Translations under genes and position numbers: made by a program | Notes under the pieces: generated by a model | The model's database searches: none | What the model was told of the DNA's origin: nothing | Seen by the model: only the letters and a program-made list of their open reading frames with translations | Assembly: GCA_035260545.1 (NCBI GenBank) | Contig: DATFUZ010000067.1 | Location: 1 to 47,972 of the forward strand | Direction: 5' to 3' | From: DATDDB01 sp035260545 | GTDB lineage: Bacteria; Pseudomonadota; Gammaproteobacteria; Burkholderiales; Gallionellaceae | Length of the DNA: 47,972 nucleotides | In this document: positions 33,252 to 41,764 of the stretch, in pieces | How positions within the stretch are numbered: position 1 is the first letter of the stretch | How the letters are laid out: each line of letters begins with the position of its first letter

Positions 33252-34047
33252 CCAGCCCGCCCGGCTTGTGCGCGGACACCAGGGCGGCAATGCGCGCAAA
33301 CTCAGACACGCCCAGGTTTTCCGCCCTGAGCTGCGGGTCTATGCCCAAGTCTGCGAAATCGGCGTCCGACAGGCGGTCGCGCAGGGTATTGCGCAGCGTC
33401 TTGCGCCGCTGGCCGAAGGCCGCTGCTACGACAGCCGCGAATGTCTCTTCGTCGCGCACCACGATTTCTTCCTGGCGCATCGGGATCATGCGCACGATGG
33501 CCGAGTTGACCTTGGGCGCCGGCCGGAACGACTCCGGCGGCACGTCCAGCAGCTTTTCCATGTGGAAGCGGTACTGCAGCATGACGGAAAGCCGGCCATA
33601 AGCGGGCGTGGCGGGTTCGGCGACCATGCGCTCGACCACCTCGTCCTGCAGCATGAAATGCATGTCGGTGACTTGCTGCGCATACGCCGCGAAGTGAAAC
33701 AGCAGCGGAGAGGAAATGTTGTAGGGCAGATTGCCCACGATGCGCAGGGGCGCGGGCAGCGCGGCAAAATCGAAGGCCAGTGCGTCGCCTTCGTGCACCA
33801 CTAGCCGATGTCCGCCGAACTTCTCCGGGGCGTAATCCGCGTGCAGGCGGGCGATGATGTCGCGGTCGATCTCCACCACGTGCAATTCGTCCAGCTTTTC
33901 CAGCAGCGGCCGCGTCAGCGCGCCCAGGCCCGGACCGACTTCCACCATGTGGTCGCCCGCCTCCGGGCGGATCGCGGCGACGATGTCCCTGATGATCTGC
34001 CGGTCTACCAGAAAGTTCTGGCCGAAGCGCTTCTTGGCCTTATGCAT
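33238..34047 (-). CDS. rsmA: 16S rRNA dimethyladenosine transferase
   Basis: RsmA (KsgA) dimethylates two adjacent adenines in helix 45 of 16S rRNA, a late step of 30S assembly. The 269 residues show KKRFGQNFLVDRQIIRDIV at the start, the SAM loop VEVGPGLGALTRPLL, and the catalytic NLPYNISSPLLFHF near residue 105. The start overlaps the pdxA end by 8 bp. It is the last gene of the lptD-surA-pdxA-rsmA operon, an order also found in enterobacteria; apaG and apaH do not follow here. Confidence 0.97.
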   Translation of the reverse strand: MHKAKKRFGQNFLVDRQIIRDIVAAIRPEAGDHMVEVGPGLGALTRPLLEKLDELHVVEIDRDIIARLHADYAPEKFGGHRLVVHEGDALAFDFAALPAPLRIVGNLPYNISSPLLFHFAAYAQQVTDMHFMLQDEVVERMVAEPATPAYGRLSVMLQYRFHMEKLLDVPPESFRPAPKVNSAIVRMIPMRQEEIVVRDEETFAAVVAAAFGQRRKTLRNTLRDRLSDADFADLGIDPQLRAENLGVSEFARIAALVSAHKPGGLASAG

Positions 34048-35035
34048 GGGCTTCGTTGTCGGCCATCAGCGCCGCCAGCGCAATCGCTTCACCCAGGCTG
34101 CCGGCATCCGCGCGGCCGCAGCCGGCCAGGTCCAGTGCCGTGCCATGATCCACAGAGGTGCGAATCACCGGCAGCCCCAGGGTGACGTTCACGCCCTCGC
34201 CGAAGCTTGCGTGCTTGAGCACCGGCAGCCCTTGATCGTGATACATCGCGAGCACGCAGTCGCACTCCGCCAGGCGGTGCTTGGCAAAGAGCGTGTCCGC
34301 GGGCAGCGGCGGGCTCACGTCCAGCCCTTCGTCGCGCAGTTTGTCCAGCACCGGGATCATCACCTCGATCTCTTCACGGCCCAGGTGCCCGCCCTCGCCG
34401 GCGTGGGGGTTGAGCCCCGCCACCAGGATGCGCGGGCGCCGGGTGCCGAGGCGCGTGGCGAAATCGTGGTGGATGGTGCGCAAGATGCTTTCCAGCAAGT
34501 CGCGAGTAATGGCGTCAGGCACGTCACGCAGGGGCAGGTGGGTGGTGGCCAGCGCCACGTGCATGCCGCCGCCCACCAGCATCATCACCACTTGCCTTGC
34601 GCCCACGTAATCGGCGAGAAACTCGGTGTGACCGGTAAACGGGATGCCGGCTGTGTTGATGATGCCCTTGTGCACGGGGGCCGTGACCATTCCCGAAAAT
34701 TCGCCGCTGCGGCACCCGTCGGCGGCGCGAGTGAGCAAATCCAGTACGTAGCGGCTGTTCGCCGGATCCAGCCAGCCCGCTCTGACGGTTGCCGCAGCCG
34801 GTATGTGCAGCACGGCGAGCGCATGTGCGGGCAGGGGGAAGCTCAACTGCGGCGAATAGTCGACGATGTCCACGCGCAGGTCCAGGAGCTGCGCGCGTTC
34901 AGCCAGCATGGCGGCGTCCCCGGCAACGACGAGGCCCCGCTCGAGCGGGTGTCCGGCAAGCGCGAGGCAAATGTCCGGTCCGATACCCGCGGGCTCACCC
35001 GAGGTGACGAGCAGCGGCCGGGGCAAGGGCGCCAT
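34040..35035 (-). CDS. pdxA: 4-Hydroxythreonine-4-phosphate dehydrogenase
   Basis: PdxA oxidises 4-phosphohydroxy-threonine in the DXP-dependent route to pyridoxal phosphate. The ATG at 35035 (MAPLPRPLLVTSGEPAGIGPD) gives 331 residues, the usual length; the open frame beyond it overlaps surA. Family blocks are TSGEPAGIGPDICLA, FTGHTEFLADYVG, NPHAGEGGHLGREE, and the C-terminal IRTSVDHGTALDLAG, with metal-binding histidines in several of them. Its start overlaps the surA stop by one base (TGATG), indicating coupled translation. Confidence 0.96.
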   Translation of the reverse strand: MAPLPRPLLVTSGEPAGIGPDICLALAGHPLERGLVVAGDAAMLAERAQLLDLRVDIVDYSPQLSFPLPAHALAVLHIPAAATVRAGWLDPANSRYVLDLLTRAADGCRSGEFSGMVTAPVHKGIINTAGIPFTGHTEFLADYVGARQVVMMLVGGGMHVALATTHLPLRDVPDAITRDLLESILRTIHHDFATRLGTRRPRILVAGLNPHAGEGGHLGREEIEVMIPVLDKLRDEGLDVSPPLPADTLFAKHRLAECDCVLAMYHDQGLPVLKHASFGEGVNVTLGLPVIRTSVDHGTALDLAGCGRADAGSLGEAIALAALMADNEAHA

Positions 35036-36351
35036 CAATGGGCGGCGTTGTGCAGGTACTCGATGTGTGCGCTGTCCCGCAACTGGCGCAACCAGTCCTG
35101 CCACGCTTCCTCGGACTTGACGGAGCGGATCGCAAGCGCCGCCTGGCGGCGCTTTTGCTCCTCGCTGACGTCGGTATTGCGCCGGCCCAGCACCTGGATC
35201 AGGTGCCAGCCGAACGTGGTCTGAACCGGTCCGCTCATTTCGCCGGGCTGCAGCGCGTTCATGGCCTGCTCAAATTCCGGCACCAGTTCGCCGGGCGACA
35301 TCCAGCCGAGATCGCCGCCCTGGGAGGCGCTGCCGTCTTCCGAATACAGCCGCGCCATCTCCGCGAAGCTTGCGCCATGCTCGATCTTCTTCTTGATCGC
35401 CAGGATGCGCGCCTTGGCGTCCGCATCCGGCACCAAGTCGCTGGTCTTGATCAGGATGTGGCGCACATGGGTCTGGGTGATGATCATCGCCTGGCTTTTC
35501 TTGCGGACATCAATCAGCTTCAGGATGTGGTAGGCGTTGGGTCCATGCAGCAGTCCCGAAACCTCGCCGGGACGCATCTTGGCCAGCACATCGCGGAAGC
35601 CGGCGGGAAACTGGTCGCTCGGACGCCAGCCCAGATCGCCTCCCCGCAGCGCGTCCTGCGCATCGGAATAGCCGGCCGCGACCTGGGCGAAATTAGCCCC
35701 CTTGCGCAACTGCGCAAGCGCTTCGTTGGCGCGCTTCTCCGCGGCCTGAACCTGGGCCGCGCTCGCCTGTTCCGGGATGACCACCAGGATGTGGGCGACG
35801 TGATACTCCGCGTCGCGTCCGGGCTGCGAGGCCTCGTTGGCCAAGTAGTTGTCGATCTCGCTGTTGGTGATCGTCAGCCTGGCATCCAGCCGCGCACGCA
35901 GCCGCCCGGCAATGATCTGGTTGCGCACTTCCTCGCGAAACCTGCCGAAATCCTCGCCGGCCTTCTCGAGCTGCGCGCGATAGTCCTCCAGCGACTTGAA
36001 GTGGTTACGCCGGGCAATCGCCTCCATTTCCCGGTCGAGTTGATCGTCGTCGACCCGAATGCCATGCTCCTTGGCCGTTTGCGCCATGAGACGGCCCGTG
36101 ATCATGTTTTCCAGCAGCTGCTTCTTCAGCACGTCTGGCGCTGGCAACGGCGTACCCTGGCGCTTCAGTCGCTGTGAGACGGTCCTGATGCGCTCGTCGA
36201 GTTCGTGCTGGGTGATCACATCGTCGTTCACTATCGCGATGATCTGGCCGAGGGGCTCCAGCCCGCTGTCCTTGGCCGGGCCGGCGGCGAGCGTGCCGGA
36301 CGCGAAGGCAGCGAGCCAGAATGCGAAGACGGTTTTCATGATGCGTGGCAT
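35035..36351 (-). CDS. surA: Periplasmic chaperone and peptidyl-prolyl isomerase SurA
   Basis: SurA escorts outer-membrane proteins, LptD above all, across the periplasm. The 438 residues start with a signal peptide (cleavage probably after TLAAG near residue 23). The chaperone N domain spans about 30-175 (IIAIVNDDVITQHELDERI is typical). Two parvulin domains follow, near 178-280 and 290-390, each with the GGDLGW block, and then a C-terminal helix. Start 36351 has GGAAA upstream; an in-frame ATG at 36339 is also possible. It lies 18 bp after lptD, its main client. Confidence 0.96.
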   Translation of the reverse strand: MPRIMKTVFAFWLAAFASGTLAAGPAKDSGLEPLGQIIAIVNDDVITQHELDERIRTVSQRLKRQGTPLPAPDVLKKQLLENMITGRLMAQTAKEHGIRVDDDQLDREMEAIARRNHFKSLEDYRAQLEKAGEDFGRFREEVRNQIIAGRLRARLDARLTITNSEIDNYLANEASQPGRDAEYHVAHILVVIPEQASAAQVQAAEKRANEALAQLRKGANFAQVAAGYSDAQDALRGGDLGWRPSDQFPAGFRDVLAKMRPGEVSGLLHGPNAYHILKLIDVRKKSQAMIITQTHVRHILIKTSDLVPDADAKARILAIKKKIEHGASFAEMARLYSEDGSASQGGDLGWMSPGELVPEFEQAMNALQPGEMSGPVQTTFGWHLIQVLGRRNTDVSEEQKRRQAALAIRSVKSEEAWQDWLRQLRDSAHIEYLHNAAH

Positions 36352-36369
36352 GTTGTGTTTCCGAGAAAA

Positions 36370-38649
36370 TTACTGTGTGCCCGGCAATCCCTCGCCGGCG
36401 GGAGCCTGGTTCAGTTTGGTATATCCGGGCACGCTGCGGCGCAACGCGTCCATCGGATCAGAGCCTATGCCGGCCAGTCCGGTCAGGTCGAGCTGGATAA
36501 AGATCGAGGTCGAAACCTGCTGGGTCGACGTAGTGAAGCGCTGCACCACCATCCGCGCCACCCAGCAGGGGCCATTATACTCAAGTCCGACCAAACCCTC
36601 CAAAAGCGTCTTCTCCACCATGGAGTAGTTCCAGCGCGCCACCGAATGCCAGCGCCCATACAACGGCCATTGCGCCGAAACGTCGGCCTGGCGCATATCG
36701 AGATTGGGGTTGAGCACCGGGCTGGTATAGCGGTAGCCGAGATTCAGCACCTTCCCGGGCTCCGGGGCGTAGCGTGTGCTCACGCTGTACATTTCGAAGC
36801 CCAGGCCGGCGGGGTTGTACTGCGCAATCGAATCCAGCGACACGGCTTTGGAGAACCGCGCGGTGACCCCTGCCAGAATGTCCGATTTGTTGACGCTCGA
36901 GGTCTGCGTGGGCAGGTAAGCCGGGGTGGCGACCCCTGCGGTGGCGACCGGAATCGGAAGGTTGACCTGGGGTTGGGCAAAGCTGAAGCGCTCGCCCAGG
37001 GTTGCCCGAAACAGCTCTGCGCCATCGACGGCGTCCAGAAATCGCGAGGTGGTCGCCAGCGTGACCTGGTTGGCGTCGCCGACGCGGTCGCCGCCGAGGA
37101 AGCGGTTTTCGGAGAAAAGCTGGGTAAAGCTGAAGGTCGACAGCTCCGAATCGAAGTTCGGCAGCATGTTCTGATTGTGATAGGGGATGTAGACATAATA
37201 GGCCCTGGGCTCCACGGTCTGCACCAGGCTGTGTCCGGCGATCTGCGTATTGCGCTCGAAGGTCATGCCGCTGTCCAGGCTGAACATCGGAATCGTGGCG
37301 GAAACATCGGCCTGCTGCCCCGGAGCGAGATTCTGGTCCAGTCTGTAGGTGACGCTGTGCACACTGATCTTGGGCGTTATGTAGTAGCCCGGGTCGGAAA
37401 CCAGGGGGTAGCTGATTGACGGGTACAGCAGCAGCCGTTTGCCGTTAACCGCCGTGGGGTGGGTGAAGTCCACGAACTCGCTGGTAAATGCGAACGTTCC
37501 GTCATACATGCTGTGCTCGCCGGTTATCAGCACCTGCGGCGTGCGCCGGTATGGAATCGCCACGGGTACCAGCGGGTCCTGCAATGTCTGAAAGCTCTGA
37601 ACCCGTGTAACCGCGTTCCACCACTTGCCGTCGTAATTCAGCACGCCTTCGCGTGGCAGATTGACTTGCGAGGTTGCGTCCACGGTGGTGGCGAGGTCGC
37701 GATAATAGGCGCTGTCCGAGACGCGGTTGAGGTCCACGGTGTCGGAAAAGCCGCCGCCCAGGTTCTGCGCCTGGCCATAGGCTTCATGCGTGCGCCGCGT
37801 GCCGGTCAGCCGGTCGCTCAGGGTGTCAACCTCCATCTTGCCGTAATAGCTGTCCCCCATGTAGCGGAATTGGTTGTTGTACATGGTGCCGCGCTTCGCC
37901 ATGAAGCGGGGCGCGACCGTTGCATCGTAATTGGGCGCGAGGTTGAGGTAGATGGGCAGCGTCAGCTCGGCGCCGCCGGTGCTGGTGCTTCCGTATAGCG
38001 GCGCCAGCAGGCCGGACTTGCGCTGTCCCTTTAAGGGGAAGTCCATCCAGGGAGAGTACAGAATGGGCACGCCCTTGAAGTCGATCACGGCGCCGTGCGC
38101 CACCCCGATCTCGCTGGTGCGGTCGATGTCGAGCTCGTTCATGTCCAGCATCCAGTCCTCCCGCCCGACCGGGCAGGTGGTGTAAGTGACGCCCTTGAAG
38201 GAGTAATTGGTCTTGCCGTCCATGCGCAGTTTGTCTGCCTTGCCGTGCGCGCTGCCCGACCCCAGATTGTATTCCGCCTGCGTAATGGTGCCGATGCGGG
38301 TGTCGAGGTTGTATTCCAGGTGCATGCCGGAGATCAGGTCGCCGTTCTGCTCCACGCGCACATTGCCGTCCGCCGTGACTTCCCGGGTGTCCTGCTGGAA
38401 GATCAGGTGATCGGCATAAAACGCCTGTCCCGCCCGGCGCAGTTCGGCGCCGCCGCTTGCCTCCAGCCGGCCGCCCTTCTTGCCTTCCAGTCGCTCCGCA
38501 GTGACGTAGGCGGGCGCCTGCTCGTCGCTGTGCGGCATGGGGTGGAGCGTGGTGTCCAGATTCAGTTGCAACGGCTCATCGTCGCCCATGGCGAAAGCGG
38601 GAAGCGCGCAAAACGCCAGAAACAGGACGATAGAGGGGAAACTGCGCAT
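36370..38649 (-). CDS. lptD: LPS-assembly outer-membrane protein LptD
   Basis: LptD is the beta-barrel that, with LptE, inserts lipopolysaccharide into the outer leaflet. The 759 residues have a signal peptide (cut after AFA near residue 20), an OstA-like periplasmic jellyroll near 45-160, and a large C-terminal barrel. Only two cysteines remain in the mature protein: Cys159 (YTTCPVG) and Cys695 (NGPCWVAR). E. coli has four, forming two disulfides, so here a single inter-domain disulfide is predicted. It is the first gene of the lptD-surA-pdxA-rsmA operon. Confidence 0.96.
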   Translation of the reverse strand: MRSFPSIVLFLAFCALPAFAMGDDEPLQLNLDTTLHPMPHSDEQAPAYVTAERLEGKKGGRLEASGGAELRRAGQAFYADHLIFQQDTREVTADGNVRVEQNGDLISGMHLEYNLDTRIGTITQAEYNLGSGSAHGKADKLRMDGKTNYSFKGVTYTTCPVGREDWMLDMNELDIDRTSEIGVAHGAVIDFKGVPILYSPWMDFPLKGQRKSGLLAPLYGSTSTGGAELTLPIYLNLAPNYDATVAPRFMAKRGTMYNNQFRYMGDSYYGKMEVDTLSDRLTGTRRTHEAYGQAQNLGGGFSDTVDLNRVSDSAYYRDLATTVDATSQVNLPREGVLNYDGKWWNAVTRVQSFQTLQDPLVPVAIPYRRTPQVLITGEHSMYDGTFAFTSEFVDFTHPTAVNGKRLLLYPSISYPLVSDPGYYITPKISVHSVTYRLDQNLAPGQQADVSATIPMFSLDSGMTFERNTQIAGHSLVQTVEPRAYYVYIPYHNQNMLPNFDSELSTFSFTQLFSENRFLGGDRVGDANQVTLATTSRFLDAVDGAELFRATLGERFSFAQPQVNLPIPVATAGVATPAYLPTQTSSVNKSDILAGVTARFSKAVSLDSIAQYNPAGLGFEMYSVSTRYAPEPGKVLNLGYRYTSPVLNPNLDMRQADVSAQWPLYGRWHSVARWNYSMVEKTLLEGLVGLEYNGPCWVARMVVQRFTTSTQQVSTSIFIQLDLTGLAGIGSDPMDALRRSVPGYTKLNQAPAGEGLPGTQ

Positions 38650-38674
38650 GTGCGGGACATCTAAGTTAAGATGT

Positions 38675-38692
38675 TAAAATCGCACAATTTTA
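38675..38692. promoter_or_regulatory. Back-to-back -10 boxes between lptD and amgK
   Basis: TAAAAT (38675-38680) faces ATTTTA (38687-38692), which reads TAAAAT on the minus strand. The first ends 37 nt before the amgK ATG and the second ends 38 nt before the lptD ATG. No convincing -35 elements are seen. Confidence 0.4.
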
Positions 38693-38716
38693 CCATTAAG
38701 GCAATCCAGAATCCGC

Positions 38717-39751
38717 ATGAAACGGCAACAGCAACTGACCGGCTGGCTGCACAGCCTCTTTCCGGGCGCCTCCTTCGACATCGCACCGGCGTCCGCCGAT
38801 GCGAGCTTTCGGCGCTACTTCCGCGCCACATTTGCGGACGGCAGCACACGCATTGTCATGGACGCGCCGCCCGGGCATGAGGACTGCCGGCCGTTCCTGC
38901 ATGTGGGCAGCCTGTTCGAGCAGGCCGGCACCCATGTGCCGCACGTGTATGCGCAGGACCTGGCGCAGGGCTTCCTGCTGCTGTCCGATCTGGGCACCAC
39001 CACCTACCTCCAGGCGCTGAATGCGCAAAATGCGCGCGAGCTGTACGACGCCGCTACCGATGCCCTGATTCGTATCCAGCTTGCCTCGCGTGCAAACGAG
39101 TTGCCCCCCTACGACGAGGTCCTGCTGCGCCGCGAACTGGACCTGTTTCCGGAGTGGTACGTGGCGAAGCACCTGGGCGTGGAATTGACCCAGAAGCAGC
39201 GCGACCGACTGGAGACGGCCTTCCGCCGCATCCTCGACAATAATCTGGCGCAGCCGCGCGTTTATGTGCACCGCGATTACCACTCACGCAATCTGATGCG
39301 GGTGGAGTCGCTGCCGCGCGACTTTCCCGCTGCCGCAAATATTGCCATCAACCCCGGCATCCTCGATTTTCAGGATGCGGTGTATGGTCCCCTCACCTAC
39401 GACCTCGCGTCTCTGTTCAAGGACGCCTACATCAAGTGGGACGAGGCGCAGGTCATGGACTGGCTGATACGCTACTGGGAAAAGGCGCGGGCCGCGGGCC
39501 TGCCCGTGCACCCGGACTTCGGCGCGTTCTACCGCGATTACGAATGGATGGGCGCGCAGCGCCACATTAAGGTGCTGGGCATTTTCGCCCGCCTCTACCA
39601 CCGCGACGGCAAGGACGGCTACCTCAAGGACCTGCCGCTGGTGTTCGAATACCTGTACAAGGCGTGCACCCGCTACGTGGACCTGAAGCCGCTGCAGGTT
39701 TTGCTGGAGGAGCTGCATCCGCAGGCCATCATCGAGGGCTATTCCTTCTGA
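38717..39751 (+). CDS. amgK: Anomeric MurNAc/GlcNAc kinase AmgK
   Basis: AmgK phosphorylates cell-wall sugars at the anomeric carbon, feeding recycled MurNAc back to UDP-MurNAc. The 344 residues have the aminoglycoside phosphotransferase fold: the catalytic loop VHRDYHSRNLMR near 190-201 and the metal-binding DFQDAVYGPLTYDLASLF near 218-235. These two motifs and the following murU gene distinguish it from resistance phosphotransferases. Its ATG has no strong ribosome site. It is divergent from lptD and heads amgK-murU-pepP-ubiH. Confidence 0.92.
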   Translation: MKRQQQLTGWLHSLFPGASFDIAPASADASFRRYFRATFADGSTRIVMDAPPGHEDCRPFLHVGSLFEQAGTHVPHVYAQDLAQGFLLLSDLGTTTYLQALNAQNARELYDAATDALIRIQLASRANELPPYDEVLLRRELDLFPEWYVAKHLGVELTQKQRDRLETAFRRILDNNLAQPRVYVHRDYHSRNLMRVESLPRDFPAAANIAINPGILDFQDAVYGPLTYDLASLFKDAYIKWDEAQVMDWLIRYWEKARAAGLPVHPDFGAFYRDYEWMGAQRHIKVLGIFARLYHRDGKDGYLKDLPLVFEYLYKACTRYVDLKPLQVLLEELHPQAIIEGYSF

Positions 39752-39753
39752 AA

Positions 39754-40458
39754 ATGATCGCCATGATCCTTGCCGCGGGCCGCGGGGAACGCATGCGGCC
39801 GCTGACCGACCATACCCCCAAGCCGTTGCTCAGGGTGGCCGGTCGCCCGCTCATCGTGTGGCATATCGAACGCCTGGTCCGCGCCGGAATCACCGAGCTG
39901 GTCATCAACCATGCCCACCTGGGCCAGCAGATCGAGGAAGCACTGGGCGACGGCGGCGCTTTCGGCGCCCGCATCCGCTACTCGCCCGAACGTCCCGTCG
40001 CGCTGGAGACCGCCGGCGGCATCGCCCACGCCCTGCACTTGCTGGGTGCGGCGCCGTTCGCCGTGATCAACGGCGATATCTGGTGCGATTACGATTTCGC
40101 CCGACTGCCGGCCCATGGCGCCGTGCTCGCGAACAGCGACGACATGGCGCACCTGGTGCTGGTGAACAATCCCGCTCATCACCCGAACGGCGATTTCTGC
40201 CTGGAGGCGGCGCGCCTGCGCTTGGCTGGTGCCCCAAAGTTCACCTTCAGCGGCGTCGGCCTGTACAAGCCGGCCCTATTTGCAGACCTGGACCGCAATG
40301 CGGCCGCACCGCTCGCGCCCCTGCTGCGCGCCCAGATCGGCCGGGGCCGGGTGCGCGGCGAGCATTACAGCGGGGCGTGGGTGGACGTGGGCACTCCGCA
40401 GCGCCTCGAACAACTCGACAAAGACCTGCGGGCGCAGCAGAATACCCGGTATGACTGA
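39754..40458 (+). CDS. murU: MurNAc-1-phosphate uridylyltransferase MurU
   Basis: MurU turns MurNAc-1-phosphate into UDP-MurNAc, completing the recycling shortcut begun by AmgK. The 234 residues are a sugar-phosphate nucleotidyltransferase: MILAAGRGERMRPLTDHTPK at the start, the KPLL lysine, and the metal/sugar block INGDIWCDYDF near residue 107. The start at 39754 is 2 bp after the amgK stop; ATG 39763 is a possible alternative. It overlaps pepP by 8 bp. Confidence 0.93.
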   Translation: MIAMILAAGRGERMRPLTDHTPKPLLRVAGRPLIVWHIERLVRAGITELVINHAHLGQQIEEALGDGGAFGARIRYSPERPVALETAGGIAHALHLLGAAPFAVINGDIWCDYDFARLPAHGAVLANSDDMAHLVLVNNPAHHPNGDFCLEAARLRLAGAPKFTFSGVGLYKPALFADLDRNAAAPLAPLLRAQIGRGRVRGEHYSGAWVDVGTPQRLEQLDKDLRAQQNTRYD

Positions 40459-41764
40459 TCCGACCGTATACGCGGGACGCCGCGCGCGCCTTGCCGCGCA
40501 GATGTCGCACGGCATTGCCGTGGTGCAAACCGCGCCCGAAGTCGCGCGCAATGCCGACGCGCATTATCCGTACCGCCATGGCAGCCACTTCTATTACCTC
40601 ACCGGCTTCGAGGAGCCGGAGGCGGTGGTGGTCGTGGTTGCGGGCGCCAAGGACAGCCGCCAGCCGCAAAGCATCCTGTTCTGCCGCGAAAAGGACGTGG
40701 AACGCGAAATCTGGGACGGCTATCGCTACGGTCCGGAGGCGGCCTGCGACAGATTCGGCTTCGATGCCGCCTATCCCATCGACCAGCTCGATGACAAGCT
40801 GGTCGAGCTGATGGGCAATCAGCCGGCGCTGTTTACCCTGCTCGGACAGGACGGTGCGTGGGACACCCGCATGCTGGAACTGCGCCGCCGGGTGCAGGCA
40901 AAAGTGCGCGCGGGCATCACCGCGCCGGACGAGATCCGCGATGTGCGCGCGCTGCTGGACGAAATGCGACTGGTGAAGGATGCGTCCGAACTGGCGACCA
41001 TGCGCGGCGCGGCGCAGATTTCCGCCGGTGCCCATGTGCGCGCCATGCGCGCAACGCGCCCGGGCATGATGGAATATGAGATCGAGGCCGAGCTGCTGTA
41101 TGAGTTCCGCCGCCACGGCGCGCAGTCGCCGGCCTACACCAGCATCGTCGCCGGCGGCGGCAATGCCTGCGTGCTGCATTACGTCAGCAACAACGCGGCG
41201 CTGCATGACGGCGATCTGCTGCTGATCGACGCGGCCTGCGAACTGGACGGCTATGCCGCCGACATCACGCGCACCTTTCCCGTCAATGGAAAGTTCAGCG
41301 CCGCGCAGAAAGACGTATACGAGATGGTGCTGGCGGCGCAGACGGCCGCGGTCGAGGTGTCCCGCCCCGGCAGCCACTGGAATGCGCCGCACGAGGCCGC
41401 GCTGCGCATCATCGCCCAGGGGCTGATAGACCTCAAGCTGTGCAGCGGCAGCCTGGATGCCGTGCTGGAGAGCGAAAGCTACAAGCGCTTCTACATGCAC
41501 CGCACCGGCCACTGGCTGGGTATGGACGTCCACGATGTGGGCGCTTACAAGCAACAAGGGGAATGGCGGGTGCTCGTGCCCGGCATGACCTATACGGTGG
41601 AGCCGGGTTGCTACATCCGGCCGGCCGACGATGTGCCCCAGGCCCTGTGGAACACCGGCATACGCATAGAGGACAACGTGTTGATCACCGCCGCCGGGTG
41701 CGAGGTGCTGACCGAGGCCGCGCCCAGAACGGTTGCGGCGATCGAGGAGGTGATGCGCAAATGA
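40451..41764 (+). CDS. pepP: Xaa-Pro aminopeptidase (aminopeptidase P)
   Basis: PepP removes N-terminal residues that precede proline, using two manganese ions. The 437 residues start at ATG 40451 (MTDPTVYAGRRARL). Metal ligands appear in order: DAACELDGYAADITRTFP (Asp and Asp), HRTGHWLGMDVHDVG (His), TVEPGCYI (Glu), and a final Glu in IRIEDNVLIT. The N-terminal creatinase domain begins with HGSHFYYLTGFEEPEA. It overlaps murU by 8 bp and ubiH by 4 bp. The pepP-ubiH pair is also known from enterobacteria. Confidence 0.96.
   Translation: MTDPTVYAGRRARLAAQMSHGIAVVQTAPEVARNADAHYPYRHGSHFYYLTGFEEPEAVVVVVAGAKDSRQPQSILFCREKDVEREIWDGYRYGPEAACDRFGFDAAYPIDQLDDKLVELMGNQPALFTLLGQDGAWDTRMLELRRRVQAKVRAGITAPDEIRDVRALLDEMRLVKDASELATMRGAAQISAGAHVRAMRATRPGMMEYEIEAELLYEFRRHGAQSPAYTSIVAGGGNACVLHYVSNNAALHDGDLLLIDAACELDGYAADITRTFPVNGKFSAAQKDVYEMVLAAQTAAVEVSRPGSHWNAPHEAALRIIAQGLIDLKLCSGSLDAVLESESYKRFYMHRTGHWLGMDVHDVGAYKQQGEWRVLVPGMTYTVEPGCYIRPADDVPQALWNTGIRIEDNVLITAAGCEVLTEAAPRTVAAIEEVMRK

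Noticed and set aside
33854..35224. 456-codon plus-strand open frame over pdxA, with similar ones opposite surA (35038-36177), lptD (36205-37419), hemL (29935-31299) and lgt (44135-45403)
   Set aside because: All lie over well-supported minus-strand genes and show Arg/His/Gln-rich shadow composition without domains.
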